A stretch of DNA of 64,000 nucleotides, taken from NCBI RefSeq assembly GCF_907165195.1, contig NZ_OU015584.1, positions 2,170,001-2,234,000 of the forward strand, read 5' to 3'. This DNA comes from Parvicella tangerina. GTDB lineage: Bacteria; Bacteroidota; Bacteroidia; Flavobacteriales_D; Parvicellaceae. Positions 43,068 to 51,948 of the stretch are shown in pieces. Position 1 is the first letter of the stretch. Each line of letters starts with the position of its first letter. The notes under the pieces were generated by a model. The model ran no database searches. It saw only the letters and a list, made by a program, of their open reading frames with translations, and had not been told where the DNA came from. Made by a program: the position numbers and the translations under genes.

Positions 43068-43550
43068 TTAATTCATCAATTGTTTGTGCCAGCTATTCTT
43101 TAGCTGCGTTTCCCACTGATCGCGAAATTCTCCAAACGTAGTGATCATGTTGTTAAAGACTATCGTATCAGCAGTTATATTTCCCAACTGAATCTCCTGC
43201 TTGAAGTCGGGCATTTTTTTAACGAGCACTTTAGATGAGCTATTATCGGCTTTATAAGCCAACTGCATACGATCTGTCAGATCGATACCCAACTCCTCTC
43301 CTATCTCTTTTATAAACCTCACCTGAGCATCTTGAGCTCTTCCGCACATATTACCTCCGCAATCGTCTGCTACTACAATCACGAAATGATCATAAGCAAT
43401 ACCAATTTCTCCTTTTACTTTATCCCCATGGCTCTCCCAGGATTTTAAAAACGCTTCCGCACGTTGTAAAAGAAAATCCTTTTGAGACGGAGTAAACTCT
43501 TTTGCCGAAGTATATACCCAAACTTTATCTGATGCTTTAAAACTACTCAT
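43068..43550 (-). CDS. Conserved Bacteroidota protein, often annotated ABC transporter ATPase
   Basis: 160 residues from MSSFKASD (43550); an ATG five codons upstream is less likely. It matches the Bacteroidota family with SKVWVYTSAKEFTPSQKDFLLQRAEAFLKSWESHG, the strand IAYDHFVIVVADDCGG and FIKEIGEELGIDLTDR. It is commonly annotated 'ABC transporter ATPase', but it has no Walker motifs. The biochemical role is unknown. It contains two Cys in DDCGGNMCG. It is a member of the plus/minus boundary after the VTC operon. Confidence 0.6.
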   Translation of the reverse strand: MSSFKASDKVWVYTSAKEFTPSQKDFLLQRAEAFLKSWESHGDKVKGEIGIAYDHFVIVVADDCGGNMCGRAQDAQVRFIKEIGEELGIDLTDRMQLAYKADNSSSKVLVKKMPDFKQEIQLGNITADTIVFNNMITTFGEFRDQWETQLKNSWHKQLMN

Positions 43551-43568
43551 AACACAAAGATACAATAT

Positions 43569-44018
43569 TTAGTACGGTACGATAATACTTGACTTATTCG
43601 TGAACCTCTTTCCATTCTTTTGAAGGTACATTTCAAAATAAAAATCTTGAGAATAATTAACAAGAGTAACCTGATAAGCAAAGGTATTCTCTTGCGAGTT
43701 GATTGAAAGATGTCCATTTCCATCAAAAGTGCACCCCCCGTTATCGCAGTTCATTGAGTAAATTTGAGTACTTTGTTTTCTCACTACGAAAACCAAGTCT
43801 GTTAGTTGAATGGCATCTGCCAACTCAGCATGTCCATAAATGGTAAATATAGCATTTCCAAAAGATATTGATTCTCTTGAAGCAGAGTCTATATGCATGA
43901 AATCTCCATTAGATGGATGAAACATATTATCTACTAGCGTTAAATCTTCCAGCTCGTTCTTTGTGCAAGAACATACGCACGCAGCAACAATACCTATTAT
44001 AATTAGAGAAATTCTCAT
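43569..44018 (-). CDS. Lipoprotein of unknown function
   Basis: 149 residues. Signal sequence MRISLIIIGIVAACVCSC ends in a lipobox VCSC. The mature part is beta-rich and has Ser/Asp segments (DSASRESISFGNAIFTIYGHAELA, DNGGCTFDGNGHLSINSQ). No family recognised. It starts 4 bp after the stop of the PEGA-domain gene. Confidence 0.45.
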   Translation of the reverse strand: MRISLIIIGIVAACVCSCTKNELEDLTLVDNMFHPSNGDFMHIDSASRESISFGNAIFTIYGHAELADAIQLTDLVFVVRKQSTQIYSMNCDNGGCTFDGNGHLSINSQENTFAYQVTLVNYSQDFYFEMYLQKNGKRFTNKSSIIVPY

Positions 44019-44022
44019 TTTT

Positions 44023-44742
44023 TCAGAAATTCACAGCAATATTAATTCCTGTATTTTTTAAATCAAAGTTGTAATATGGTAATATACTCAATCTAGATAA
44101 TTCAGCATTGTAACTTGGTCTTTCATCTTTTGAAGACTTAATAATTCCCTTAACAATAAAAAAAACACCTCCAGCAATTAACACAGCGCCCCCAATTTTA
44201 AAGGTATTCGTGTAATTCACCTTTTTGTCATAATCTCCTTTTAATCTATCAAAATCCGCCTTTAATTGATCATACTCATCTGAAAACACATTAGTTTCAT
44301 AGGCGGTTTTTGCTCCCAAAACATCAAACTTTAACTCATCAAGGGCATTGTAGTTCTTTCTATTACCAATAAAATATAAAATTGAAACTCCGGTAGAGAA
44401 TAGAATTGGCAACCCAATTCTAGCAAATTTCTTCCTTTTGTAATTTGATAGATCATCCAAGTATTGAATGTACATTGGGTCTTGCTCAAGCGACACTCTG
44501 AAAACCTGACTTGAATCGGAAATGATATCAATATCAAAAGTTTCCGTTAAGTAATATTCTTTAGAAACTTTTAGCTCATAATGTCCTGAATCCAAAATAT
44601 AATGCTTTCTTGGATATACCTTCATGGTATCAATCGACATCTCACATGAAGGGGGGTTAGTGTAAAAAATAATACCTCCTTGTTGAGCCTGGATTATAGT
44701 TGCGAAGAAAATTGGGGGTAGTATGAACAGTAAAAACTTCAT
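44023..44742 (-). CDS. PEGA-domain-like membrane protein
   Basis: About 239 residues from the ATG at 44742 (MKFLLFILPPIFFATIIQAQ), one base after the stop of the upstream Fe-S gene, so translation is likely coupled. A signal peptide precedes a PEGA-like beta-sandwich (GIIFYTNPPSCEMSIDTMKVYPRKHYILDSGHYELKVSKEYYL). Two hydrophobic helices follow (about 113-132, ARIGLPILFSTGVSILYF; 182-202, KIGGAVLIAGGVFFIVKGI) with an intervening heptad-like segment (EYDQLKADFDRLKGDYDKK). The C terminus resembles a barrel strand (SILPYYNFDLKNTGINIAVNF). It may be a membrane-linked surface or secretion accessory. Confidence 0.5.
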   Translation of the reverse strand: MKFLLFILPPIFFATIIQAQQGGIIFYTNPPSCEMSIDTMKVYPRKHYILDSGHYELKVSKEYYLTETFDIDIISDSSQVFRVSLEQDPMYIQYLDDLSNYKRKKFARIGLPILFSTGVSILYFIGNRKNYNALDELKFDVLGAKTAYETNVFSDEYDQLKADFDRLKGDYDKKVNYTNTFKIGGAVLIAGGVFFIVKGIIKSSKDERPSYNAELSRLSILPYYNFDLKNTGINIAVNF

Positions 44743-44743
44743 G

Positions 44744-45538
44744 TTACAAATCCGCAGCATTAGCGATTAGCTCTGCTACATCCATCACTTGTATATCGTT
44801 CTCCTTTTCAAAGTGTTTAACCCCATCCGTCATCATCGTATTACAGAACGGACATCCTGTAGCTACGAAATTTGGCTTTACCTCCAGAACATCTTCAGTA
44901 CGCTCTACATTGACTTCTTTGTTTCCTTTCTCCGCTTCCTTAAACATTTGAGCACCACCTGCACCACAACACAATCCTTTGGTTTTACATCGTTTCATTT
45001 CAACAAGCTCACTGTCTAATTTGGTTAACACCTCTCTTGGCGCCTCATACACATCATTTGCACGTCCCAAATAACACGGGTCATGAAACGTTATCTTTTT
45101 CCCTTTAAAATCTCCACCTCCAGCTATTTTCAATCGACCTTCTTTTAATAATCCATTGATCAACTGCGTGTGATGGATCACATCATAATTACCACCTAAT
45201 TCTGGATATTCATTCTTAAGGGTATTGAAGCAGTGCGGACAAGCAGTAACGATTTTCTTAATCTCATATCCATTTAAGACCTGGATATTCTGCATAGCCG
45301 CCATCATGAAGTCAAACTCGTTGCCCGCGCGTTTTGCAGGATCACCCGTACATGACTCTTCCGTTCCTAACACAGCGAATTTGATTCCGCAATTATTCAG
45401 TATTTTAACTACAGCTTTTGTGATCTTTTTAGCTCTGTCATCAAAACTTCCAGCACAGCCAACCCAAAAAAGAATCTCTGGGGTTTCTCCGGCCATTGCC
45501 ATTTCTGCTACTGTAGGTACTTTCAATAATTCTGACAT
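44744..45538 (-). CDS. CCG-domain Fe-S protein, HdrB/LutA-like
   Basis: 264 residues from the ATG at 45538 (MSELLKVPTVAEMAMAGETP); an extension upstream to 45616 is unlike the family. Two CCG domains are visible: GCAGSFDDRA with TEESCTGDPAKRAGNEF and CPHCFNTLKNEYPELGG, then HDPCYLGRANDVYEAPREVL with LCCGAGGAQMF and TGCPFCNTMM. These hold an unusual [4Fe-4S] cluster as in heterodisulfide reductase HdrB and lactate oxidase LutA. It acts with the membrane Fe-S protein encoded 84 bp upstream in an electron-transfer complex of unknown donor. Confidence 0.85.
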   Translation of the reverse strand: MSELLKVPTVAEMAMAGETPEILFWVGCAGSFDDRAKKITKAVVKILNNCGIKFAVLGTEESCTGDPAKRAGNEFDFMMAAMQNIQVLNGYEIKKIVTACPHCFNTLKNEYPELGGNYDVIHHTQLINGLLKEGRLKIAGGGDFKGKKITFHDPCYLGRANDVYEAPREVLTKLDSELVEMKRCKTKGLCCGAGGAQMFKEAEKGNKEVNVERTEDVLEVKPNFVATGCPFCNTMMTDGVKHFEKENDIQVMDVAELIANAADL

Positions 45539-45622
45539 AATCTTATTTATTTGACGTTTGACTACTAATGGTTCTGACAAAACAATTACTCGACAAACGA
45601 TGTATTCTTTCATCAACTTAAA

Positions 45623-46957
45623 TTATTCTTCTTTTGCCCAGTTCAACCGATCACTTTGAGCGAATTGCCAAGGTGCACCATTATTCTGGATATTAGTCAA
45701 CATACCAGCCAATTCGCTGGGCACTTTAGACTCTTCCATTACAAGATACCTCCTTAAGTCAACAATGATTCCCAATGGGTCTATGTTAACTGGACACTCT
45801 TGGACGCAGGCATTACAGCTTGTACAAGCCCAAACTTCTTCTTCTGAGATGTAATCAAACATTAATGATTTACCATCTTCAGCATCCTTTCCATTCTTCT
45901 TCTTGTAGGCGGAGAGCTCTTCCAAACGATCTCTCGTATCCATCATGATCTTTCTGGGAGAAAGTTTCTTTCCTGTTTGATTGGCTGGACAAGCCGAAGA
46001 ACAACGTCCACACTCCGTACAGGTGTAACTATCCATCAACTGTTTCCAGGTAAGGTCTGTTACATCTTTAGCTCCAAATCTTTCTGGCTCACTCACTTCT
46101 CCTTCATCAGGGGCAGCATAAGGATCAAAACTTGGATCAAACATCTTCTCTACTTCACTCTTAACACTCTCCAGGTTGGTAAACTGGCCTTTTTTCTTCA
46201 AATTGGAATAGAACGTATTCGGAAAGGCCAAGAAAATATGGAAATGCTTAGAGAATGGAAGATAACACATGAACGCTAAAACAATTACAATATGTCCCCA
46301 CCAGCCAATTCTTTCAAGTAATTCTAGCGTTCCTGTTTCCATCCCACCAAAAATTGACGGTCCGATTAAGCTAGAGATTGTAAACCCAAAACCTCCTGAA
46401 CCTGCAGCATGGCTAGCTCCTCTTAGGTGCAAAGCTTCGTCAGCCCCATTCATCGTGAAGATAAACATGACCAACAAAAACTCCAGATACAGTATGATAT
46501 TACCATCTAACTTGGGCCATCCTGTCATCTCGCTCATGTGAAAACGGGGTATTTTCAGCAGATTTCTTCTAGCTAAAAATGAGAACGTGGCAACCAACGC
46601 TAGTAGAGATAAAATCTCAATCAATGAAATCATAAAAGTGTAAAAGCCTCCTAAGGCTTCCATAAATATTCTGTGTTCCCCTGTTACACCGTCTACAATA
46701 ATCTCAATTAGCTCTATTTGTGTAATAACAAAAGCTGCATAGATAAAGAAATGCAAAAGTGCTGGTATTGGACGCTGAAACATTTTCTTCTGACCAAATG
46801 CCACTAAGGTCATCGTCTTTAATCGTTCAGAGAAATTATCAGAGCGGTCTACCGACTTCCCCATTTTGATATTTCCAGCAATTCGTTTAACCTGCAGAGC
46901 GAAAAAGGTCATTGCTCCCAAAAACAACACGATAAAAATTATACTTCCAATACCCAT
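45623..46957 (-). CDS. Membrane Fe-S oxidoreductase, HdrD/HdrE-like
   Basis: 444 residues. About six membrane helices occupy residues 1-260 (for example SIIFIVLFLGAMTFFAL; LLHFFIYAAFVITQIELIEII; IVIVLAFMCYLPFSKHFHIFL), probably holding haem through conserved His. Two [4Fe-4S] cluster motifs follow: CTECGRCSSACP and CTSCNACVQECP. The protein resembles the fused membrane plus ferredoxin-like subunit of heterodisulfide-reductase-like complexes. The adjacent CCG protein would be the catalytic partner. In Bacteroidota this pair is conserved next to amidase and MlaD genes, as here. Confidence 0.85.
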   Translation of the reverse strand: MGIGSIIFIVLFLGAMTFFALQVKRIAGNIKMGKSVDRSDNFSERLKTMTLVAFGQKKMFQRPIPALLHFFIYAAFVITQIELIEIIVDGVTGEHRIFMEALGGFYTFMISLIEILSLLALVATFSFLARRNLLKIPRFHMSEMTGWPKLDGNIILYLEFLLVMFIFTMNGADEALHLRGASHAAGSGGFGFTISSLIGPSIFGGMETGTLELLERIGWWGHIVIVLAFMCYLPFSKHFHIFLAFPNTFYSNLKKKGQFTNLESVKSEVEKMFDPSFDPYAAPDEGEVSEPERFGAKDVTDLTWKQLMDSYTCTECGRCSSACPANQTGKKLSPRKIMMDTRDRLEELSAYKKKNGKDAEDGKSLMFDYISEEEVWACTSCNACVQECPVNIDPLGIIVDLRRYLVMEESKVPSELAGMLTNIQNNGAPWQFAQSDRLNWAKEE

Positions 46958-47025
46958 TTATTCGAATTTTACGTATTTACAAAGAAACAAAGAATTCAAA
47001 ATTATCCCTTGGATTTCAACACTTT

Positions 47026-47056
47026 TTTAAAAAGAAAAGGCGGTCAAAAACCGCCT
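47026..47056 (-). terminator. Rho-independent terminator after mlaD-like gene
   Basis: On the minus strand AGGCGGT and ACCGCCT form a stem around a TTTTG loop, followed by TTTTCTTTTT. It lies about 28 bp beyond the stop of the mlaD-like gene. Confidence 0.8.
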
Positions 47057-47083
47057 CTCACTATTATTCAAAATCATTCTAAA

Positions 47084-48139
47084 TTATGGATACCACTTTC
47101 TTAAGGAGTCTTTTGCAAACTCTTTAAGTCTTTTCTCGTCAGCATTAATCAGGTTAGCTCCCTTGTCCTTACCGCCAAACACAGAGAATTGTAGATATCT
47201 ATTAGGGTGCATCATGATATTATTAATCAACAATGTAGCTTCATCCAACATTTCATTCACGTTATCATACAACACAGAATCTTGCATCAGCTTCGTCAGG
47301 GTTCCATCTCCATTCTTGATTTCGTCTAAGATCAGCGCAACTTCATTTAGTGCGTTATTTGCTTTGTCAATGGTAGGTTGAAGATCAACTTTTGACATGT
47401 TTTCAGAGATCGTATTAATGTTGTCAATCATAGAAGTTATTTGCTCGTTGCTTTCCTTCAGGTTTCCAGTTATTGAATTGATGTTAGAAACTGTAGAGGT
47501 GATCAAATACTTGCTGTTATTTAGTACATGAGATAAAGAATCTACGTTTTGAGCAATATGCTGGAAGTTGGTCATCGACTGATTTAACTTTTCGAATGTC
47601 GCATTCAGGTTCCCCGTATTGTCCCCAAAGATTGTTTCTATCGTTCCAATGGCATTATCTGCTGTTCCAATCAGCTCATTGATCTTAGCCATTAGCGGGT
47701 CAAACTTCTTTTCAATGGTTTTTTGAATATCCTCAGCGATTTGCGCTTGAAGTGTATCTCCATTTTTGTGAAAGCTACCGTCTCTCAATGAATCAACAGG
47801 GTAAATAATGTTTAGCGTTACCGTACCCAAAATATCTCCCTTCATTTCCGCAACGGTACCCATAGGCAACTTTACATCGGGGTTGGAGATGGAAAACTTG
47901 ATCAACGTAGAAGATTCATCATTTGGATTCAACGCCACTGACTTTACCTTTCCTACTTGAACTCCATTAAGTTTAACAGCATTACCTGAAGCTAATCCAT
48001 CAGCGTTGTTATAAACTACGTAGTACTCTGTTTTATCACCGAAGAACGACTCACCTTTTAAATAGAAAAAACCCAGGATCAACGCCACGATCCCAGCCGC
48101 AGAAAAAATACCGACAATAAACTCCTTTCTTATTTTCAT
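47084..48139 (-). CDS. MlaD/MCE-family lipid transport protein
   Basis: 351 residues. One N-terminal membrane helix (FIVGIFSAAGIVALILGFFYL) is followed by an MCE domain (YYVVYNNADGLASGNAVKLNGVQVGKVKSVAL to GTVAEMKGDILGTVTLNIIYP, about 37-115). A long coiled coil from residue about 140 has repeated TSMIDN and LNEVALILDEIKNGDG type heptads. MCE proteins form hexameric rings that carry phospholipids between membranes. The long helical tail probably bridges the periplasm. It lies 38 bp downstream of the amidase gene. A similar order of LptD, amidase, MlaD and Fe-S proteins recurs in the phylum. Confidence 0.85.
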   Translation of the reverse strand: MKIRKEFIVGIFSAAGIVALILGFFYLKGESFFGDKTEYYVVYNNADGLASGNAVKLNGVQVGKVKSVALNPNDESSTLIKFSISNPDVKLPMGTVAEMKGDILGTVTLNIIYPVDSLRDGSFHKNGDTLQAQIAEDIQKTIEKKFDPLMAKINELIGTADNAIGTIETIFGDNTGNLNATFEKLNQSMTNFQHIAQNVDSLSHVLNNSKYLITSTVSNINSITGNLKESNEQITSMIDNINTISENMSKVDLQPTIDKANNALNEVALILDEIKNGDGTLTKLMQDSVLYDNVNEMLDEATLLINNIMMHPNRYLQFSVFGGKDKGANLINADEKRLKEFAKDSLRKWYP

Positions 48140-48177
48140 AGTTATAGGTTTTCACAACCATTCAGTTGCGAGTGTTT

Positions 48178-49335
48178 TTAGTTTAATTTTTTTACAGCCT
48201 CACTTACGTTAATCTTCTTCCCGTTTTCATAAGCTACAATAAAAGCGGTATCATAACCTATCTCCTGCACCTCTTTTTGTCTTGCCTTCGCTTCATCAAT
48301 ACTCTTATAATTTCCTACAAAGTATTTATACCACTTACCAGCAGCCACCATTTCAACATCCGTCATCCCTTTGAAGTTTTCAGGCTTCGTGGGTAGATTA
48401 AGACTTGATGTTGCAATCTGCACTTTAAATATAACCCCTGTCTCTTCAATCGTAACGGGTACTACTTCCTCATCTTCTTTTTCTGGAACAGTTATTACTT
48501 CATTCGGATCATCACTCAATCCATCTACTTTTTCTTTGTGCTCCTTGTATGCTACAAACGCATCAAAAAGCTCCGAAGCCAAGCTTTCCTGACCTTCAGA
48601 ACTTGCTAAAAACTTTTCTTCATCCTTATGAGATAGAAAACCTAACTCGACTAATACTGAAGGCATCGTTGCTCGATAGAGCACAACAAAACCAGCTTGT
48701 TTCACACCTCTGTTGTGTCGTTTCAAATCTCCAACACAATTCTTCTGAACATAATCTGCGAAAACTAAAGACTGATCTAAAAACGCATTTTGTCTCATCG
48801 CCAACGCAATATAGGCGTCTGGATCATTTGGATCAAAATCCTCATAAGTACTCTCGTGTCCATCCTCCATGAGAATGGCGTTATTTTCTTTTTTAGCTAC
48901 TTCTAGAGATGCTGCTGATTTATGAAGACCTAAAACCCATGACTCTAATCCTTTTGCCGATTTATTACCTGCTGCATTACAGTGTAAAGAAATAAAGAGA
49001 TCGGCTCCCGCCTTGTTAGCAATCGAAGCTCTGTCCGCAAGACCAATAAATTCATCTTTATCTCTCGTGTAGATCACTTTCACTTCAGGATAAGCTTCCT
49101 TTATTTTCTTCCCTAATAACAGTCCGACTTTCAAGACTACTGTTTTTTCGTAAACATCAGAACCTCCTACAGCTCCGGGATCCTTACCTCCGTGACCAGG
49201 ATCGATCACTACCGTTTTAACTCCCAAACCAGTTTGCGCAAATGAAGCGCCAACAACGAATCCAACCATCAAACAGACAACAAGTCGCTTGAAAATTCGT
49301 TTCTCAGGATAATATTTTACTTTTGCCTTGCTCAT
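48178..49335 (-). CDS. N-acetylmuramoyl-L-alanine amidase with SPOR domain
   Basis: 385 residues. An N-terminal membrane or signal segment (RLVVCLMVGFVVGASFAQ) precedes an Amidase_3 domain: VVIDPGHGGKDPGA with the first zinc His, ISLHCNA with another, and SVLVELGFLSHKDEE with the catalytic Glu. A linker (about 250-295) rich in Glu and Val leads to a C-terminal SPOR domain (VIFKVQIATSSL, WYKYFVGNYKSIDEAKARQKEVQEIGYDTAFIVAY), which binds denuded glycan at the septum. It cleaves the amide between muramic acid and the peptide stem in cell separation. It is divergent from lptD. Confidence 0.9.
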   Translation of the reverse strand: MSKAKVKYYPEKRIFKRLVVCLMVGFVVGASFAQTGLGVKTVVIDPGHGGKDPGAVGGSDVYEKTVVLKVGLLLGKKIKEAYPEVKVIYTRDKDEFIGLADRASIANKAGADLFISLHCNAAGNKSAKGLESWVLGLHKSAASLEVAKKENNAILMEDGHESTYEDFDPNDPDAYIALAMRQNAFLDQSLVFADYVQKNCVGDLKRHNRGVKQAGFVVLYRATMPSVLVELGFLSHKDEEKFLASSEGQESLASELFDAFVAYKEHKEKVDGLSDDPNEVITVPEKEDEEVVPVTIEETGVIFKVQIATSSLNLPTKPENFKGMTDVEMVAAGKWYKYFVGNYKSIDEAKARQKEVQEIGYDTAFIVAYENGKKINVSEAVKKLN

Positions 49336-49413
49336 TTTTATATTGTTTTGCCAGTAAATACCACATCACAATACATCAGGTTCAAAAATAGTGCCTTACT
49401 CCGTTCAATCCCA

Positions 49414-51948
49414 ATGAACGGGTTGAGAGTTATACCCGTTTTGATGTTAATAATGGTATTATCAAACGCTTTCGGGCAAGACACCATTTCTCAGTTAGAA
49501 ACACCCGTAAATTATAATGCGGAGGACTCGATGGTGATGGATTTGAAAAAAGAGAAGGCATATCTCTATGAAAACGCACACATTGACTATGGAGCGTATT
49601 CATTGGAAGCCTGTTTTATTGAGTTTGACTTCAAAACCAAAAACGTTCTCGCGAAATACTGTGTTGACTCTACAGGGAAAAAGCGAGGAATACCCATTCT
49701 TTCGGATGGAGACACAGAGACCGAAGCGGATAGTTTGATGTTTAATTTTGAATCCAAACGAGGAATTACTTATCACGTAAAGCTACAAGAAGGCGAAGGA
49801 TATGTACACGGCAATAAGGTGAAACGACAAACAAATGGAGAGATACACATTGACACGGCATTATACACCACTTGCGATCTGGATCATCCTCATTATTACT
49901 TTAAACTTCGAAAGGCAATTATTATACCTGAGGACAAAATTATCTCTGGTCCAATTAACCTATATGTAGCAGATATTCCTACTCCACTCGGATTACCCTT
50001 TGCCTTCTTACCCAACCAGAAGAAAGGTTCCAACGGAATTATAATTCCAACCTATGGAGAGTCCTCAAGTCTTGGATTTTTTCTAGCCAACGGAGGGTAT
50101 TATCACAAGTTTAAAAACGACCAACTATCCACCGCAATAACTGGAGATATCTACACGAAGGGAAGCTGGGCACTCTATAACACCACCAGCTACAAAAAAC
50201 GTTACAAACACAGTGGAAACCTAAAGTTGACCTTCAGAAAAACAAAAACAGGAGAGAAGGAATTTGACGATTACTCCGAAAAGACCGACTTTCTTGTAGA
50301 ATGGTCGCATAAGCAAGATCCTAAAAGCATTCCAGGCATGTCTTTCAGAGCAAACATCAAGGCAGGTACAGGAAGTGTTTATGAAAATGATTTTGGAAAC
50401 AATGTTGTTTCTCCAAATAATTACCTAACCAATACCTTCAATTCGAATATCGCCTTTGGTAAGACCTTTAAAAAGGTTCCCAGCAATATCAGTGTAAATT
50501 TACGTCACAGTCAGAATACGAATACGGGTCTAATCTCCTTTACACTGCCAGACATCACATACAGCATCAACAGATTCTATCCTGCTAAATGGTTCAATTC
50601 GAGCAATGTGGTTAAAAGCAAAGCCAGAAAACAACTCGAAAAGATTGGTATTACTTACATCATCAATTCAAAAAATGAAACGACCATCGCAGACACTCTT
50701 CTTAGCTTAAATCATCTTGATCGACTGAACGATAATATGCGTAACGGGATTAAACACACCGCCACAGCTTCAGCCAGTTTTCCCTTTTTAGGCAATGCGA
50801 TCACCTTCACCCCATCAGTAAATGCCAATGCCTTGATGTATTCTTATCGGACAAGAAAGTATTTTGATAACGAAACTGGGACAGTACTCACGGATACGAT
50901 TAATGATTTTATGGCTCCCATGTGGGCCACATTTTCTGCTTCGTTTACCTCTAAGGTTTATGGTTTTTATCAGTTCGCAGACTTTATGCAAGGAGCCAAG
51001 CAGAGTAAAATAAGACACGTACTCACCCCAAATGCAAGTTTTAGTCTAAGACCTGATAATGGCTGGCAGTATAGTTACATCGCAGACTCTCTTGGGTCAC
51101 TGAATTATGCAACACCTTTTGACTCGCAGATCTATGGTTCAACACCAACTGGTAGCTCAGGAAAAGTTAGCTTTAATTTGATCAACTCGTTCGAGATGAG
51201 ACAAAATAACCAGAACGATACCACTGGAGATAATCCTTATGTTTATAAAAAGCTACTTGACAACCTTACCTTGTCTTCAGGTTATGATTTGATGAGAGAT
51301 TCACTCAACTGGGACAATCTCAGTATTTCGGGAAGAACCAATATCGCCAAACTATTTAACACCCGTTTTGGCGCTACCTTCGATCCGTATGCAAGAGATA
51401 CCAACAACGTGATCATGAATCAGTTCACAAAAGATGTTGAAGGGAAGCTCTTCAATATTACTGCCGCTAATCTCGCTTTTGGGATTAACCTGAGGAGCAA
51501 AAAGAACAAAACCAAAGTAGAAAGCAACAAAGGATCTGAAGAGGAACTGGAGGAAATCAATGAAAACCTTGACCAATACAAACAATTCGGAGAAGCTTGG
51601 AACTGGTCATTAAATTTAGGCTATAATTTCCAGTACAACAGAAGGTTTCAATACGATGCCAAAGATACTTTTCAGCTCACTCAAACACTCAATGTTAGCG
51701 GACAAATGAACATCACCGCCAATTGGAACATGAGTTTTCAAACCAATTATGACATTACCAATAAAAAGTTTAGTTATACTTCTGTAGAAGTAACCAGAGA
51801 TCTTCATTGCTGGGAACTCACCTTTAATTGGGTTCCTTTTGGATTTATGAAGAGCTACAACATTCAGATTAACGTGAAGTCCTCTCTGTTACAAGACCTA
51901 AAATTACAGCGCAGAAGAACCTGGTACGATAACGGAGTCCGTGACTAA
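49414..51948 (+). CDS. lptD: Putative LPS-assembly outer-membrane protein LptD
   Basis: 844 residues from the ATG at 49414 (MNGLRVIPVLMLIMVLSNAFGQ); the frame extends 22 codons further upstream without good signal features. An N-terminal OstA/LptA-like beta-jellyroll region contains YEDSMVMDLKKEKAYLYENAHIDYGAYSLEACFIEFD and YVHGNKVKRQTNGEIHIDTALYTTCDLDHPHYYFKL. A large C-terminal beta-barrel has many aromatic-ended strands. LptD inserts lipopolysaccharide into the outer membrane. The Bacteroidota form is longer and divergent but shares this organisation. The stop overlaps the GTG of the glycosyltransferase gene by 8 bp. Confidence 0.85.
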   Translation: MNGLRVIPVLMLIMVLSNAFGQDTISQLETPVNYNAEDSMVMDLKKEKAYLYENAHIDYGAYSLEACFIEFDFKTKNVLAKYCVDSTGKKRGIPILSDGDTETEADSLMFNFESKRGITYHVKLQEGEGYVHGNKVKRQTNGEIHIDTALYTTCDLDHPHYYFKLRKAIIIPEDKIISGPINLYVADIPTPLGLPFAFLPNQKKGSNGIIIPTYGESSSLGFFLANGGYYHKFKNDQLSTAITGDIYTKGSWALYNTTSYKKRYKHSGNLKLTFRKTKTGEKEFDDYSEKTDFLVEWSHKQDPKSIPGMSFRANIKAGTGSVYENDFGNNVVSPNNYLTNTFNSNIAFGKTFKKVPSNISVNLRHSQNTNTGLISFTLPDITYSINRFYPAKWFNSSNVVKSKARKQLEKIGITYIINSKNETTIADTLLSLNHLDRLNDNMRNGIKHTATASASFPFLGNAITFTPSVNANALMYSYRTRKYFDNETGTVLTDTINDFMAPMWATFSASFTSKVYGFYQFADFMQGAKQSKIRHVLTPNASFSLRPDNGWQYSYIADSLGSLNYATPFDSQIYGSTPTGSSGKVSFNLINSFEMRQNNQNDTTGDNPYVYKKLLDNLTLSSGYDLMRDSLNWDNLSISGRTNIAKLFNTRFGATFDPYARDTNNVIMNQFTKDVEGKLFNITAANLAFGINLRSKKNKTKVESNKGSEEELEEINENLDQYKQFGEAWNWSLNLGYNFQYNRRFQYDAKDTFQLTQTLNVSGQMNITANWNMSFQTNYDITNKKFSYTSVEVTRDLHCWELTFNWVPFGFMKSYNIQINVKSSLLQDLKLQRRRTWYDNGVRD

